Shown: in pieces, positions 26,277 to 37,745 of the stretch
How positions within the stretch are numbered: position 1 is the first letter of the stretch
Layout: each line of letters opens with the position of its first letter
From: Echinometra lucunter
Taxonomy: Eukaryota > Echinodermata > Echinoidea > Camarodonta > Echinometridae
Direction: 5' to 3'
Length of the DNA: 64,000 nucleotides
Assembly: GCA_029962745.1 (NCBI GenBank)
Contig: CM057162.1
Span: 9,798,408 to 9,862,407 of the forward strand
Position numbers and translations under genes: made by a program
The notes under the pieces: generated by a model
The model's input: the letters and a program-made list of their open reading frames with translations, nothing else
The model's database searches: none
Told to the model about the DNA's origin: nothing

Positions 26277-27378
26277 CCATTCAGAATTCGTAGTCCTCTG
26301 TCAAACTGATGTCTTCTAAAAATGTACAAACTGCATAATTTCATGATAGGTCCTTCAGAAGATATGTGTGAGAATCACTCTCTGCAAAATGTTGGAATGT
26401 GGGTGAAATTAAATCTGTTCCAAACCACATCCAGCTGTTCCTGCTGGTAGGGATATCGTTGGGTCATGGTCAAGTTAACCACATAGAAACAGGGAATCTA
26501 ATCAGTTTCTATCCTCACAAATATGAAAGTAATTTGTTACTTCTTCGCTGGTTTTGATATTTGCCTGATGTTCCAACTTTATTTTATCCATGTACATGTA
26601 CATTTTAGTACTTTTTCTAAGGTTTAATTTTTCTAAATTCTTCCTGCAGTTCTGATATTTATTAAATTTTTGTGACATCTCTCTATGTTACTCTATTCTT
26701 GTTATCTTCCCAAGTCCTAGTTTCATGTCCTCTCCTCCTTTCTTTCTTTCTTGGGCCTGCCTCAAATTTTGATTCATTTCTTACTTTTGTTAAATAAATA
26801 TCATTTTTGGTACACCCAGAGAATGAGTTCCAGATATCTTTTCTGCTGCAATTTTTTTCTAAAGTCTCTTAAGTGCTTACATAAATCTCATTTTAAGTAA
26901 AGAAGCAGTTGTTTCTTTTGCAATGGCATTGACCAAATTGCATTCTTGCTCGGAGTGGAAAATATCAGATAGGCATGGAACCTCTTCCTCTGTCGACAAG
27001 GGGGGAATGAATTTTACGTGGCCTATAAGCTATATCTACATGCCACTTCTGCAAACTGCTGTTAGGGAGGGTACATTGAGGAAATGCAACTAATTAATCG
27101 TGGGAGGTTGAAGCAAAGCTGTATCTTTTGGAGGATTAACTTAATTGCCTGTTTCAACCTTAAAGCATTCCCTCTATCCAATCCTTGAAGCTATGAAATA
27201 TCCTCCTTCTTACTTTACCCATCTTAGCAGCTGTTTTATATACAGCCTTTTTAATGGATGGAATGAAAGATTTTAATTTTGATGTAATAACTGTCTTTAT
27301 AACTGCAACTAGGTGTGACTGTAATTATAACCGTTGCTTAAGACTAACAGGTTCCCAGGACACTTGCCCCCCCAGCCC

Positions 27379-27428
27379 CCAAAAATAAATAAATAAATAA
27401 ATAAAAGAAAATAAAAATAAAAAAATTA
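27379..27428. repeat. AAAT-type simple repeat
   Basis: AAAT tetramers grading into A-rich sequence. Confidence 0.9.
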
Positions 27429-27914
27429 AAATCTTATTCTCACCCCCAAAATTTGAAAACTTTTACATAATCGTACATGAAGCTTAATGTCGACAGACCC
27501 TAACAATTTCAATATGGACCTCCTGTGAAAAGAGTTTGTGTATAGACCAAAAAATCAGTCTATTTTGTTCAGGGATATGTTCCATTGAGTCTGCATCTGG
27601 CTTCATGGAATGTCTAGGAGAGCCATGAAAGTCAGTATAGAAATATTCAATGTTTATGAGTATGATGATTAGGAATATTGCAAGAGGTGCTCAAGTTGAG
27701 CTGTTCTATTCAACAAGGTGAAGTTGAGTATGTTTTGTTTTATACAGCACAAGATATATGAGTGGTTTTGGAATCCGAACACATATTATGTGCAGCGCTT
27801 ACTGCGCTGTGAGGAGGTATACATGTACAAGCGCATTACTGTATGCGCACTTTAAAGTTTAACGTGCCCTTGGTTCTATTGAACGGCTGGCTCCCTTGCG
27901 TGTTCAACAGAGCT

Positions 27915-27941
27915 CTGTGTCAGCATGCAATGCTGACACAG
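27915..27941. repeat. Perfect 11-base hairpin
   Basis: CTGTGTCAGCA, a 5-base loop and TGCTGACACAG. Confidence 0.8.
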
Positions 27942-28548
27942 TTTCCTCTGAATATCACATGACCCATGTTCATCCAATCAGGTGTCGAGGATCTACTTAT
28001 GTGTTGTATAGAAAATATAATAAAACTCTTCTTAACAGACAGGTTTTTCTGTCTATGTGAAGCCCTGATATAACTCTATTTGATATGGAGGTAGTACTGA
28101 GTGATATTTGGCTTGCACAGAGACCCTTATGCAACTCGGCACATCATTAGTATACAATGCAGATGTTTGCTGAATATACAGATATCAATTCCACCACTTT
28201 ACTAAATATTCTATTACAGTATCACTTTCATATACTGCCACATTGGACAGATCAAATGTACTCGTATGTGCATTTAACAATATGTATGTAAAAAAACTAT
28301 ATATTTTTTTTCTTTTGGTTGCCTTCTTTATAAAGTTCTTTTATTTTTTCACTCTGAAATCCGCTATTTTTTCACTCTGAAATTTTCACTCTGAAATTTT
28401 TAACTCTGATTCTTCCATTCTGGATCCTCCTGTTTGTGTGTAATGTGTGTAAATCATGAAAAATCTGCAAATTTAATTTACTATTAACTGGCTCTCTCTT
28501 TTTTTTTTCTCTCTCTCTCTCTCTCTCTCTTGTCATTTTGTTATTTAG

Positions 28549-28648
28549 GGGGAAACGACTACGCAAGTATTCTGAAACAGATGCCTCTACAGAGAGACTG
28601 TCCAGTTCTATCAAATCAGAAGGCGGGTCTAGTCAACTCTATACAAAG
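28549..28648 (+). CDS. ARHGAP32: Exon: basic/Ser-rich N-terminal linker
   Basis: The acceptor is ttgttatttag and the donor AAG|gtaaag. The first G completes an Arg codon (or Trp if the microexon is skipped), followed by 33 codons: a basic start (GKRLRKYSET) and a Ser-rich stretch ending SQLYTK. It is predicted to be a disordered linker N-terminal to the PX domain. It ends in phase 0. A CT-microsatellite at 28507-28530 lies just upstream and may supply part of the polypyrimidine tract. Confidence 0.8.
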
Positions 28649-29654
28649 GTAAAGGAGAAATAACAGATAGCAATGGAGGAGGGGGGATGCCTTGGATTCA
28701 TAAGGGGAACACCTTTGCTATGTCAGGCTTTTCTGGACCCATCGGTAGATACTGTAGATTCTCTGGTCTGTGTTGTGATTGGTAGTCTTCTCATAAATAA
28801 ACCATTAGCATCAGGTTTAGATTCATGTGTACACATACATGTAGGTTTGAAAGATGAAGTTCACCTGTTGAACACTAAGCCGGAGATAACTTGGTCTAGG
28901 GTCTAAGGAAAGTGCGTGTTACACTGAAATCGAATCATGCTTAATGGGTTAACATATTCAAGCAATGAGATTATAGGTGACTCTATTAAAATGGGTTCAA
29001 GAGAGTAATTCTGTTTTGTTTTCTTGGTACATTTTACAAAATCAGCGGGATTGCCAATCAGAATTTTTCCTCAAAATACATGTAACAATTTTTTTTTTCA
29101 GTATGTTAAAATGTACCTTCATTTCTCATTGCCTTGACTAGATTTTTGCATCATAGTCCCAAATTCATACTTTGTTGATGTTTTCAGAAGAAGCGCAATA
29201 TTTCTTCTTCTTCCTTCACATGACAAGGAAGAGGATTATTATGTTACTTAACTCCTTGGAATACCCACTCCTCCTTGCCACCTGCATCGGATCAAAATAT
29301 TCCACCATTTCATTCAGCAAATTACTGAAAAGCAGACAAAGTCTTTCAAAACAACATGTCAACAAGAATATTTATAGCGCAAATTCCGAAGCTGCCAGAT
29401 ACATGTTTTGTGTAATGTGCGACAAATGAGGATGTTGAGCCAAGCGAGAAAAACAAGTTAAAACCATGGATTTCCCGTATGATTCATAGATGGGATGCTT
29501 TCCTCCTCATTAAGAGGGGGGGTGGATGGAAGGTTGGTTAACTTCTGGAAGTTGCTATCATTGATGTAAATCCAGGTTTTAAAGATGGGTACGTGGTTAA
29601 TTACTGGTACTGGTGAAAGGAAGAAGAGAGAAATACAGTGAAGGAGAAAGTGAA

Positions 29655-29900
29655 GGGAAAGAGAGAGAGAGAGAGAGAGAGAAGGGAAAGAGAGAGAGAG
29701 AAGGGAAAGAGAGAGAGAGAGAAGGGAAAGAGAGAGAGAAGGGAAAGAGAGAGAGAGGGGAAAGAGAGAGAGAAGGGAAAGAGAGAGAGAGAGAGAAGGG
29801 AAAGAGAGAGAGAGAAGGGAAAGAGAGAGAGAGAGGGGAAAGAGAGAGAGAGAAGGGAAAGAGAGAGAGAGAAGGGAAAGAGAGAGAGAGACAGGAAAGA
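29655..29900. repeat. GGGAAAGAGAGA-type minisatellite
   Basis: About 240 bases of GA dinucleotides punctuated by GGGAAA at intervals of about 14 to 22. All purine on the + strand. Long Arg/Glu/Lys and Ser/Leu frames are by-products. Confidence 0.95.
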
Positions 29901-29922
29901 GACAGACAGATGGGAGAGAGAC

Positions 29923-30104
29923 TAATGGGGTCTTGCAAGAAAGTTGCAATCGATTGCAAGTTGCAACTGATTGTCACTGGCCAATCAAAATCACTGTTGC
30001 ATGCATGTCTTCTTAAAAGGGCAGACCCTGAGCCAATCAGAATGGTTGTTTCAAAATTAGCAATTATTTGCAATCGATTGCAACTTTCTTGCAACACCCC
30101 ATTA
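29923..30104. mobile_element. Foldback MITE with ATCGAT core
   Basis: 182 bases with near-identical inverted arms of about 36 bases: TAATGGGGTCTTGCAAGAAA and so on at the left, its mirror ending CTTGCAACACCCCATTA at the right. The arms contain GCAATCGATTGC. Two CCAAT motifs (CCAATCA) lie in the loop. Confidence 0.75.
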
Positions 30105-31659
30105 AAGACACAGAGAAGGAAAGAGAGAAAGAGGGTATGTATATAAAGAGATGTTTGGTAGAATTAGATATTGGAAATTATGTTAGGAGGGGGCTCCAGG
30201 ATTTGGTACAATGTATAAAAGCTATGCACTTCTAGCCCAGTATTCTACCACTTTCATGCACAAAGAAATTATGACATTTACAGTATTACACAAGGATATT
30301 GGAAATAACTCTTAGGTTCTTCACTTAAAATGATTACACAATGGTAAATTTTTTTTAATCGAGAATAGAATTGATGATTTTCAAACGAAATCAATGCATT
30401 TTGGCTAATTTTCTCATAAATATTCAAGAGTTGACCAAAAATAATTGAGTATGAGGTATGACGTAAAAGTGGGTACCCAGCTTCGCGCATGGCAGTTGTG
30501 CTGCGTGCTAGACTGTACAATTTGTATTATACCTTGCGCGCATTTTGCTAGAATTGCGTGACAAGGTACCCACTTTCACGTCATTCTGACGTCAAAGTGG
30601 GTACCCAAGTGAAACTGGGTCACAGCTGAGGGGTCAGAAATATCCTGAAATCTTACCACATTTGGGGGTTTCCTTGGCAATACGACATTTTAAAAAATTT
30701 TAGGCAGGTGATTTCTGCTAATAAAATCATGCTCTTTTAAATGAACTAGCATTGTTTCAGCATTGGGTACCCCCTTTAAGTCTATTTTAATATAATCTGC
30801 TGTACTGAATTGTACAAACCTGATAAAAGTATTTAAAGATAAACGTTGGCTTCTGGTCATGTGATTAGAAAGTGAAGGAAACTGTTCAGAAGCAATGAGG
30901 AAGGGTTGATTAAATGGTATGAAAACACTTCCCATGTTCAGACACAAAAAAATTGTCATAATGCTATACCAAAACTATCATACTGAAATGGTACAGCTAT
31001 ACACTGTACATTGGATTTGTCTGTCAAGGTTTATTTAGCCTTAATACTTGATCTGTTTCTCGTCATATTTGTATGAGGGCATTTTTTTTTTCAAGGGATA
31101 TTTCTGTTAAGATATTCTTCCAAACTGACATTGAAATAATTAGAAAGCTCACAAAATGATTTTTTAAGAACTCAAGCTTCTCTACATGGGTTATTTAAAA
31201 AATGGCCATCTAAAAACCATCAAACAAAAACAAATAAATGAACAAAACTGCAAACAAATTGCCAGGAAAAACAAAATAAACAAATATCACTATTTAATTG
31301 GCATGTATTAGTTTGCAATATCATAACAGGCAAAATGATTTCTAATTGGAAATCCCCCCTGGCAATGAAACAGATTATCCCTGTCAGTTTAACCCCTTCA
31401 TTCATCTAATGCTAAAAGACCTCATATGTTAATTCAATTACAGTTTATATTTTTGGTAATGTACATTAAGAGTTAACCAAACAGTATAAAGTGAGTGAGT
31501 AGACAGAGTTTGGGTTGAACCGTCACGAGGGCTAGATGTAGGTCAAACGCTAATGCAATAATTGTTGTTAGATGATATCTACGGCTCAGGAGGAGGATGT
31601 AAGCGTATTTATATATAGACTACCTGTTACACGAGGTGATCTGCAGAGATCAAAAAGGA

Positions 31660-32485
31660 TTTCAGGTTTGGAGGGTGTTGCCAATTTGAGATTGTAAAAA
31701 AGGGCCGAATTGCACGTACAGAATGATTAAATACGTCCTGCTCCATATGCAACTAAAGAATCTTCAATCGGCCTATAGTTCTTACAGCTATTAGGAACGG
31801 GCTGTATCTAGTTGAAACTTTAGAAAAGACAGAATATGCAAGTAGAGAGTGATGGGATCTGTCCTACCGTGAAATTACTGTATATGCTCCATAGATAAGG
31901 CATTTATGTGGAAATGTTAGGCTTGTTTGGTGTATTCAGCTGAAGCTTTTAAAAGGCAGCATTGCATTTAGAGATTGACTGAATACTAAACAAGGCATTT
32001 TTTATTTTCATGTTGGCCTATAGTTCCTACAGTAGGGTTGAGAGGTGTGTGTTTGGTTGAAGCTTTGCACAAGGCAGAATTACAAGTACAGAGTATAGTT
32101 GGATACATGTATGTTTGTGGCTGACGCTAAAAGCCTTGTAGACAAGCTTTAGATCTAAATGTGTAGCTGTTAGGTTTTGTGGAATATTCAGATAAAGCCT
32201 TTTAAAAGGCATCATTGGATTTCACAGATTGACTAAGTACATCCTAGACACAGTATTTTATCTTCATGTAGGCCTATATAGTTGCTGGATTTAGGGGGTT
32301 TATGTAGTTGGAGCTTTAGAAAAGGCAAAATGGCAAGAAAGAGTGATTGGATATGTCCTGGGCTATTGTGCATGCTTATGTCACAGAGACAAGATAGTTT
32401 ATCTAAATGTATACTGGCATTTGTTACATTTGTTGGCTGTATCCAGTTAAAGCTTTTCAAAAGGTTATAATTACATATTATAGAT
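31660..32485. repeat. Degenerate tandem array, period near 125 bases with 250-base pairs
   Basis: Blocks of the form (T)GAAGCTTT..AAAAGGCA.(A/C)ATT recur near 31811, 31940, 32057, 32190, 32305 and 32445. Spacing alternates about 130 and 116. Alternate units are more alike (GGCCTATAGTT units versus GATTGACT units), so the array grew as dimers. Confidence 0.7.
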
Positions 32486-32939
32486 TTATAGTAAGCAAGT
32501 GATGTAAATCTGTTGTGTCATTAGAGAGACGGGTGGTTGTTAGTACATATACCTATCTCATTGTGATCTTCTACATAAACTTTTAAGTTTACTTATTTTT
32601 TGTATCAATATACTCACAAATTGTTTTCCATCAACACTTTTGAACCATAAGCTTTGCATTTAGAGAAGATTAAGTACACGTAAATAATTTTCAGCAATTT
32701 TCCTGTACACAAGCTCCATATTCCTACTAGTCTACGTGGCATTACTGCATGAAATCAGATTCTAAATCTGTATGCAGGCAGACATAATACATGTTACTCA
32801 GTGCCTCTATAAATAGAGGTGTGTTAGTGAATAAACATGGTGCCGTAGCCCCCGTGATGATACGAGCAAGCTGGCCCGAAAGAGCTGTCATAATCTAACA
32901 CATTTCCTGTGTTGGGTACTCCTTCCTTGCTTGCATGTT

Positions 32940-33445
32940 CACACGTTATAAGTCATGATCAGTGAATGTCTATGCTTGGACTCCATGACAGGAATATGAA
33001 CTTTAGGTTATACACTTATCTTGTTCCTATCATCTATTCCCCTCCCCTCCCCTCCCCTCTCCTCCCTCAACAGGCAACTCAATACATGTATATGCAAGTC
33101 AAGTTAGAAGTTATGATCAGTGAATGTCTGTATACTTGGACTCCATGACAGGAATATGAACTTTAGGTTATTAACTTATCTTGTTCTTATTAGCTGCCCC
33201 TCCCCCTTCCCTCCCCTCCCCTCACAACTCACAATGCATGCAATTGCAAGTCAAGTTACAAGTCATGGTCAGTGAAAGTCTATGTTTCAGCTTCTTGACA
33301 GGAATATGAACTTTAGGTAATAAACTTATCTTGTTCGTATTATCTACTACCCCCTGCCCTCCACTACCCTGCCATGAGAGAACATATAATTTTTATGTTT
33401 TCATCTCCTCTGCAGGAATATGAACTTTGGGTGATACATTTCTGC
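32940..33445. repeat. Tandem repeat, about 156 bases, 3 copies plus a partial
   Basis: GTGAA(T/A)GTCTAT...GACAGGAATATGAACTTTAGG recurs at about 32962, 33119 and 33274, with a partial copy at 33411. Each unit contains a CCCTCCCCT-rich pyrimidine tract of varying length. Confidence 0.85.
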
Positions 33446-34487
33446 CCACCCCCCCCCCCCCCACCTTCCCCTTCTGTATTTTCCAGTTGTTAGTTATTGG
33501 TCAGGGTTAATTCATTTTGAGAGCATTCTAAATTTGTGTTTTTATATATATGTGAAGAGTGTGTACATGTTGATGTGTGTATTATAAACAAAAGAATGTG
33601 CATAAATATTCTTTGGATCTCTCTCAAAGTCACCTAGTCAAACATTACATTCTGTAAATGCTGAATTGGTCAAATTGAATTATGACGTCAGGGAAGCTTT
33701 AGCCGAAAAGCAAATTCAATTTTATGATAAGATTACCCTAATTTTTAAAAATGAATTATACATGCTGTTATCAAGATGAGAAATATCTATTACCCTTTTC
33801 TGAGGGAATACTGTATATTTTGGTTAGATTACTTGTCATCTCTGCATGAAACTTTTAGCGAAACATTTTTGATGTACCTGGCATGGTTCTCACTAGAAAA
33901 AAATCCACACACGGTTCCCCCTCTGTGCAAAGCGCAGAGGTTTTGGAAGTTTTACAGAATAACACCTGAAGTTAGGTGTGGCGGCAGTATATGCGATAGT
34001 AAAAGGATGAAAAATACTTCTTGGTAAGCAGGAGTTGTCTACTAATGGCATAAAAGTAAAAAATACATTGCCAAAAAGCAAAACAATCTGTGGCATTTAT
34101 CATTATTGTTAGGAATATATACTCCAATATGTTTTTACCCTTGTTGCCACGCATGGTGCAGCAATTTCACACATGGTTCTTCCTTGTCTGAAATCCTTTA
34201 CGCATGGTATTGGAACCATGGGTGTTATGTACTGGCGAGAACCATGGTACCTGGTATTATTGCTTTTAGTCATAGGAAGACAAGTTATCACATTATTGGC
34301 CATAAAGCAACTGTCCACAAGAGGTGCTTTCCAACAAGGAAGTTAGCATGGATATATATATATTGCTGACAGAACCCTGCAGATACAGAAACTGATAAAT
34401 GTTTTGACTTTATTTATTATTATCTCCCACCATTTGTCCACCTATCTCCGTCATTGGATGATTTATGGGAAGAATCTCAAAGCTATC

Positions 34488-34572
34488 ATATTGTCTGTTT
34501 GGAGCCAGAATGGTGGTAACTCATATGTTGTAACACATAGTTAATGCCCTTCTGGCTCCAAACAGACAATAT
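34488..34572. repeat. Short element with perfect 23-base inverted arms
   Basis: Arms 34488-34510 and 34550-34572 (core GTTTGGAGCCAGAA / TTCTGGCTCCAAAC) are perfectly complementary around a 39-base loop. A related, more degraded version lies at 55016-55079. Confidence 0.8.
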
Positions 34573-34852
34573 ACATGTATGTACAGTGTTGATTATTAAC
34601 CAGTTGGATACGATTGGAGTTTGGTATACAATACATATCTTCCATATATTCTTGCCTGAGTTGTCTCTATTTGAATACTAAGCCGGAGTTATATCGGGCT
34701 TACTTTTCAGTGGGTTAACTTTAGTTACTGTGCTTATGAAAGTGCAGTAATATGAATTCTTGTACAGTGTGATATGACTGTATAACTGGCTTAGAAGTTA
34801 TGGAAACGCACTGTGAAACTGCTGTGAAACTGCTCAGGTGTCAGAGTGGTAT

Positions 34853-35160
34853 ATAAATGAACTCATTGTAATGTATTAGCCCTTAATAATGATAGTAATG
34901 ATAATGAATTACATTTATGCTTTATAAATAGTGATCTTCTTCTTTATCTTCTTCTTTTTCTCCTTCTTCTTCTTCTTCTTCTTCTTCTTCTTCTTCTTCT
35001 TCTTCTTCTTCTTCTTCTTCTTCTTCTTCGTCTTCTTCATCTTATTCTTATTCTTGTTATCATTGATATTATTATTATCATTATCATTTTTATTATCATT
35101 ATTATCATTATCATTTTTATTATCATTATTATTTTTATCATTATCATTATTATTATTCAT
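34853..35160. repeat. TTC/TTA microsatellite with the same head
   Basis: Head as at 7354, then TTC repeats (34936-35040) followed by TTA/TCA-rich triplets to 35160, close upstream of the exon at 35202. Confidence 0.88.
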
Positions 35161-35201
35161 TATTGAATTGTATTTCATTGTATTGTATTGATGTTTCACA
35201 G

Positions 35202-35293
35202 GTTCCACTTACCCCGTTAGCTGTAGAAGACAATGTGGACTACAACTTTAAAAGACAAGCAAGTGTGCGCATTAAGAAGATGACATCGGCATC
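35202..35293 (+). CDS. ARHGAP32: Exon: N-terminal linker before the PX domain
   Basis: The acceptor is ttgatgtttcacag and the donor GCATC|gtaagt. There are thirty codons plus two bases. The peptide begins VPLTPLAVEDNVDYNF and ends in a basic stretch (RQASVRIKKMTSAS), with RQAS a possible basophilic kinase site by pattern only. It ends in phase 2 and its last TC is completed to Ser by the next exon. A long TTC/TTA microsatellite (34936-35160) reaches to within about 40 bases of the acceptor. Confidence 0.88.
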
Positions 35294-35697
35294 GTAAGTC
35301 AATTTTCTGTCTTTGAGATAAGATATACACTGGATGATGATATGAAGAGTTTGTTTGGGGGTCAGATCCACTTTTGTAACTACAGAGAAAAATGCATCTG
35401 TTTGGCAGATTTTGTACAGGCATCCATGGAAAAGTGAAATTTGAGAGTGCATTTTTTCATGAGTGCTCTGAAATTTAGCTTACTTAGCTATACTTTTGTT
35501 CAAAAGACAGGTACAGTACATGTACACAGTTGAACAGTGTCTGATATCAAGAACTCAATTTTCATCAGAAGTGGATCTAACCCCGTTTGCAAACAGCGTA
35601 TTCATATATAATGGGATTTTTTTATGCAATATGAAATAACCAACTATCATTTTTGTAGAACTGGATACATACTGGAATTTGGGGCCAACATAATTAA

Positions 35698-36455
35698 ATG
35701 ATAATAATATTCTGGATTCATATAGCGCATTTCTGATGTCACTAGGTGCTTTACAGAAATACTGTTACCCCGGTCACTGAATTCAGGCTTGCCCGCACAC
35801 AATGTATACACCTTCTCCACTTCGTGGGGAGCATTCCAGCCAGGCATCTATTGCAGATACTCACAATGCTAAACAAACCACAACAACTTTTGCATTGTAC
35901 CGGGTACCCACTTAACCCATTCGTGACATAGGTCCACATTTTGTGGTTTGGCCTGATATCTTTTGATGCAAAGCCCTAAAAATCATACCAAATACATGAG
36001 CAGAAAAAGCAAAGAATTCTACACAAACTGTGCCCATTTTGGTTGCGTCAATATTCCTTGTTTGATGCTGAAAATGTTTTAAAGGAAAATAAGCATTAAA
36101 ATCCTTAAATTGGTAATGTGATAGAAGGTTTAAAATCACCGTTTTCCCCTGCAAATTGGCAACTTTTTGACTTCTCATCATAATTTCTGTCAATTTATAT
36201 TCATTTCAGATACATGACATTTTATAAGAAAAATGTAGCAATAAAATAAAAGTGTTGATGTTGCCAATTTGAAGAATAAAAGCTGATCAAATTAGGCTTT
36301 AAATAATTCCTGTCACGAATGGGTAAACACCTAGGTGGAGAGTGGCGAATGTAGATTCATATTCTTGACAGAGGGCATTAGTGCCGTGGTGGAACTCGAA
36401 CTCGGACCAAGAGATCCACAGTCCAATGACGTCTCCACTAGACCACAACACTTGT
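35698..36455 (-). mobile_element. tRNA-derived SINE, split by a MITE
   Basis: Read on the - strand, the head has an A-box-like TGGTCTAGTGGA (36435-36446) and a B-box-like GGTCCGAGTTCGAGTTCC, spaced as in a tRNA gene. The body continues past the family A MITE at 35912-36327 into GGTACCCGG and ends AGCACCTAGTGAC...GCGCTATATGAATCC with an ATT-rich tail near 35700. The tail resembles that of the LINE fragment at 37040-37093. Boundaries are approximate; no target duplication was identified. Confidence 0.75.
35912..36327 (+). mobile_element. piggyBac-type MITE, family A, copy 3, inside a SINE
   Basis: Left end TTAACCCATTCGTGACA is the full consensus; right end TGTCACGAATGGGTAAA has one change in the target site. 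Removing the element rejoins the two halves of an antisense tRNA-derived SINE across a TTAA-like site, so the MITE is the younger insertion. Confidence 0.88.
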
Positions 36456-36534
36456 ACATGATCCACTTTCAGAGAAATCTCACAACTAATTTACTAAGAC
36501 CTGCACATTTTTATCACAGCTCTGGGCATCATTT

Positions 36535-36673
36535 TTATGAAAGTTGTCGGCACTGACAAGTTGTCATTCTCTGACGATTTCAGTATTGATTGGCTGAGAA
36601 GAACTGGTCACTGACTTTTCCTGTGGTTATTGTCAGAGAATGACAACTTGTCAGTGCTGACAACTTTCATGAA
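36535..36673. mobile_element. Foldback MITE, 139 bp
   Basis: Arms 36535-36575 and 36632-36673 are inverted copies with about two differences (core GACAAGTTGTCATTCTCTGAC). The loop is 56 bases. No target duplication is obvious. Confidence 0.78.
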
Positions 36674-36782
36674 TTGGTGACCTGATCATTGGTTTGTCTT
36701 CCAGGCTCCTATTTACTTGTCTGAATTGATGTAATTTAGGTCACATTCATATGCACATAACTTACGAAGTACACAGGATAAG

Positions 36783-37093
36783 CTGCTTCTAAAGCTACCT
36801 CACTCTAGAACAAAAGTAACTCTTGGGGATCGAGCTTTCAGTTGCGCTGCCCCAAAGCTTTGGAAAAAATTACCACTGGAAATACGAAGGGCACCGACTG
36901 TAACCATCTTTAAACATTTATTGAAGACCCACCTTTTTTCAGAAGTTTTTGGTTAATTGTATTATATGCATAATTGTTTAATTTGTTTGAGCAGTAGCAT
37001 TGTTGGGAGCTCTGTTACACTACAGCGCAGTAGAGTATATTTACATAGTGACTGCGCTATAAAAATGGTCTAATTATTATTATTATTATTATT
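36783..37093 (+). mobile_element. 3' end of a CR1/L2-like LINE
   Basis: An open stretch of 57 codons (36783-36953) ends in a stop at 36954. It encodes the typical non-LTR retrotransposon C-terminus: GDRAFSCAAPKLWKKLPLEI followed by a basic helix and KTHLFSEVFG. About 120 bases of 3' UTR with TGCGCTATAAAAATGG and an ATT microsatellite tail follow. The rest of the element is missing (5' truncation), as is usual for LINEs. Confidence 0.85.
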
Positions 37094-37745
37094 CCAACGA
37101 AATGCCGCAAAATGAGTGTAATATGGAGCTGAGCTAAGATATCCCCGACAGCTCTCTATCTCTACATTACGATGCCTGAGGCACCCTTCCTGTTCCCGGG
37201 TTCATGTAAAGATCACATCAACCTAAATATTTTCTTCTTCTTTGACTTTGTAAAGACAAGGCGGTTGTAGGATGATGGCCTCTGTACTTAGTGTGAGAGA
37301 ACAACATGATGATAGCAATTTCAGATTCATGTTGATGTTTTGACTATAAAAGATAATTTGTGAATGATGGGCTAGTGAAAGAAATGTAGTCAAGGATAGT
37401 TGAATATCTCCCCTTAATGTCTGTGATATCATGCAAGATTGGGTACCCCTTGAAACTCTCTACCCCCCCCCCCCCCATTCCCCTCCCTCTTCCCCTCTCT
37501 CCATTCCATGGTAAAGTTGTAGCTGAGCTATTGTAGTAAGAACTCCTCCCTTCTCTCTATCTCTGTCTCTCTCTCTCCCCTTCTCTCTCTCTCTCTCCCT
37601 CTTATCCTCTCTCTCTCTCTCTCTCCCTTTTTTCCTCTCTGCCTCCATATTTCTCTTTTCATTCCAATACCTCATTTTTATGCTCTTGTCCCCCTGTAAT
37701 ACTAACTTCTTTTCATGTATTCATTCAGTGAATTTTATTTAAATA

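Larger units (their letters stand above)
25854..28548 (+). other. ARHGAP32: Intron 2 (2.7 kb)
   Basis: Begins gtaatta and is interrupted almost at once by a TTAA-type MITE (25861-26276). Further on lie an AAAT tract (27379-27428), a short perfect hairpin (27915-27941) and a CT tract before the acceptor. No other feature recognised. Confidence 0.55.
28649..35201 (+). other. ARHGAP32: Intron 3 (6.6 kb)
   Basis: Almost entirely repeat-derived from 29600 on: a GA-type minisatellite, a foldback element, a CRE-like triplet, a degenerate repeat array with a period near 125 bases, a three-copy 156-base repeat, a 23-base-stem hairpin and a TTC/TTA microsatellite. No extra exon seen. Confidence 0.8.

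Noticed and set aside
29458..30146. Open frames of 95-177 codons on both strands rich in Arg/Glu or Ser/Leu
   Set aside because: They follow the GA minisatellite and the foldback beside it.
36385..36452. tRNA gene on the - strand
   Set aside because: A- and B-box motifs are present, but the cloverleaf is not convincing and the sequence continues into a SINE body and tail.
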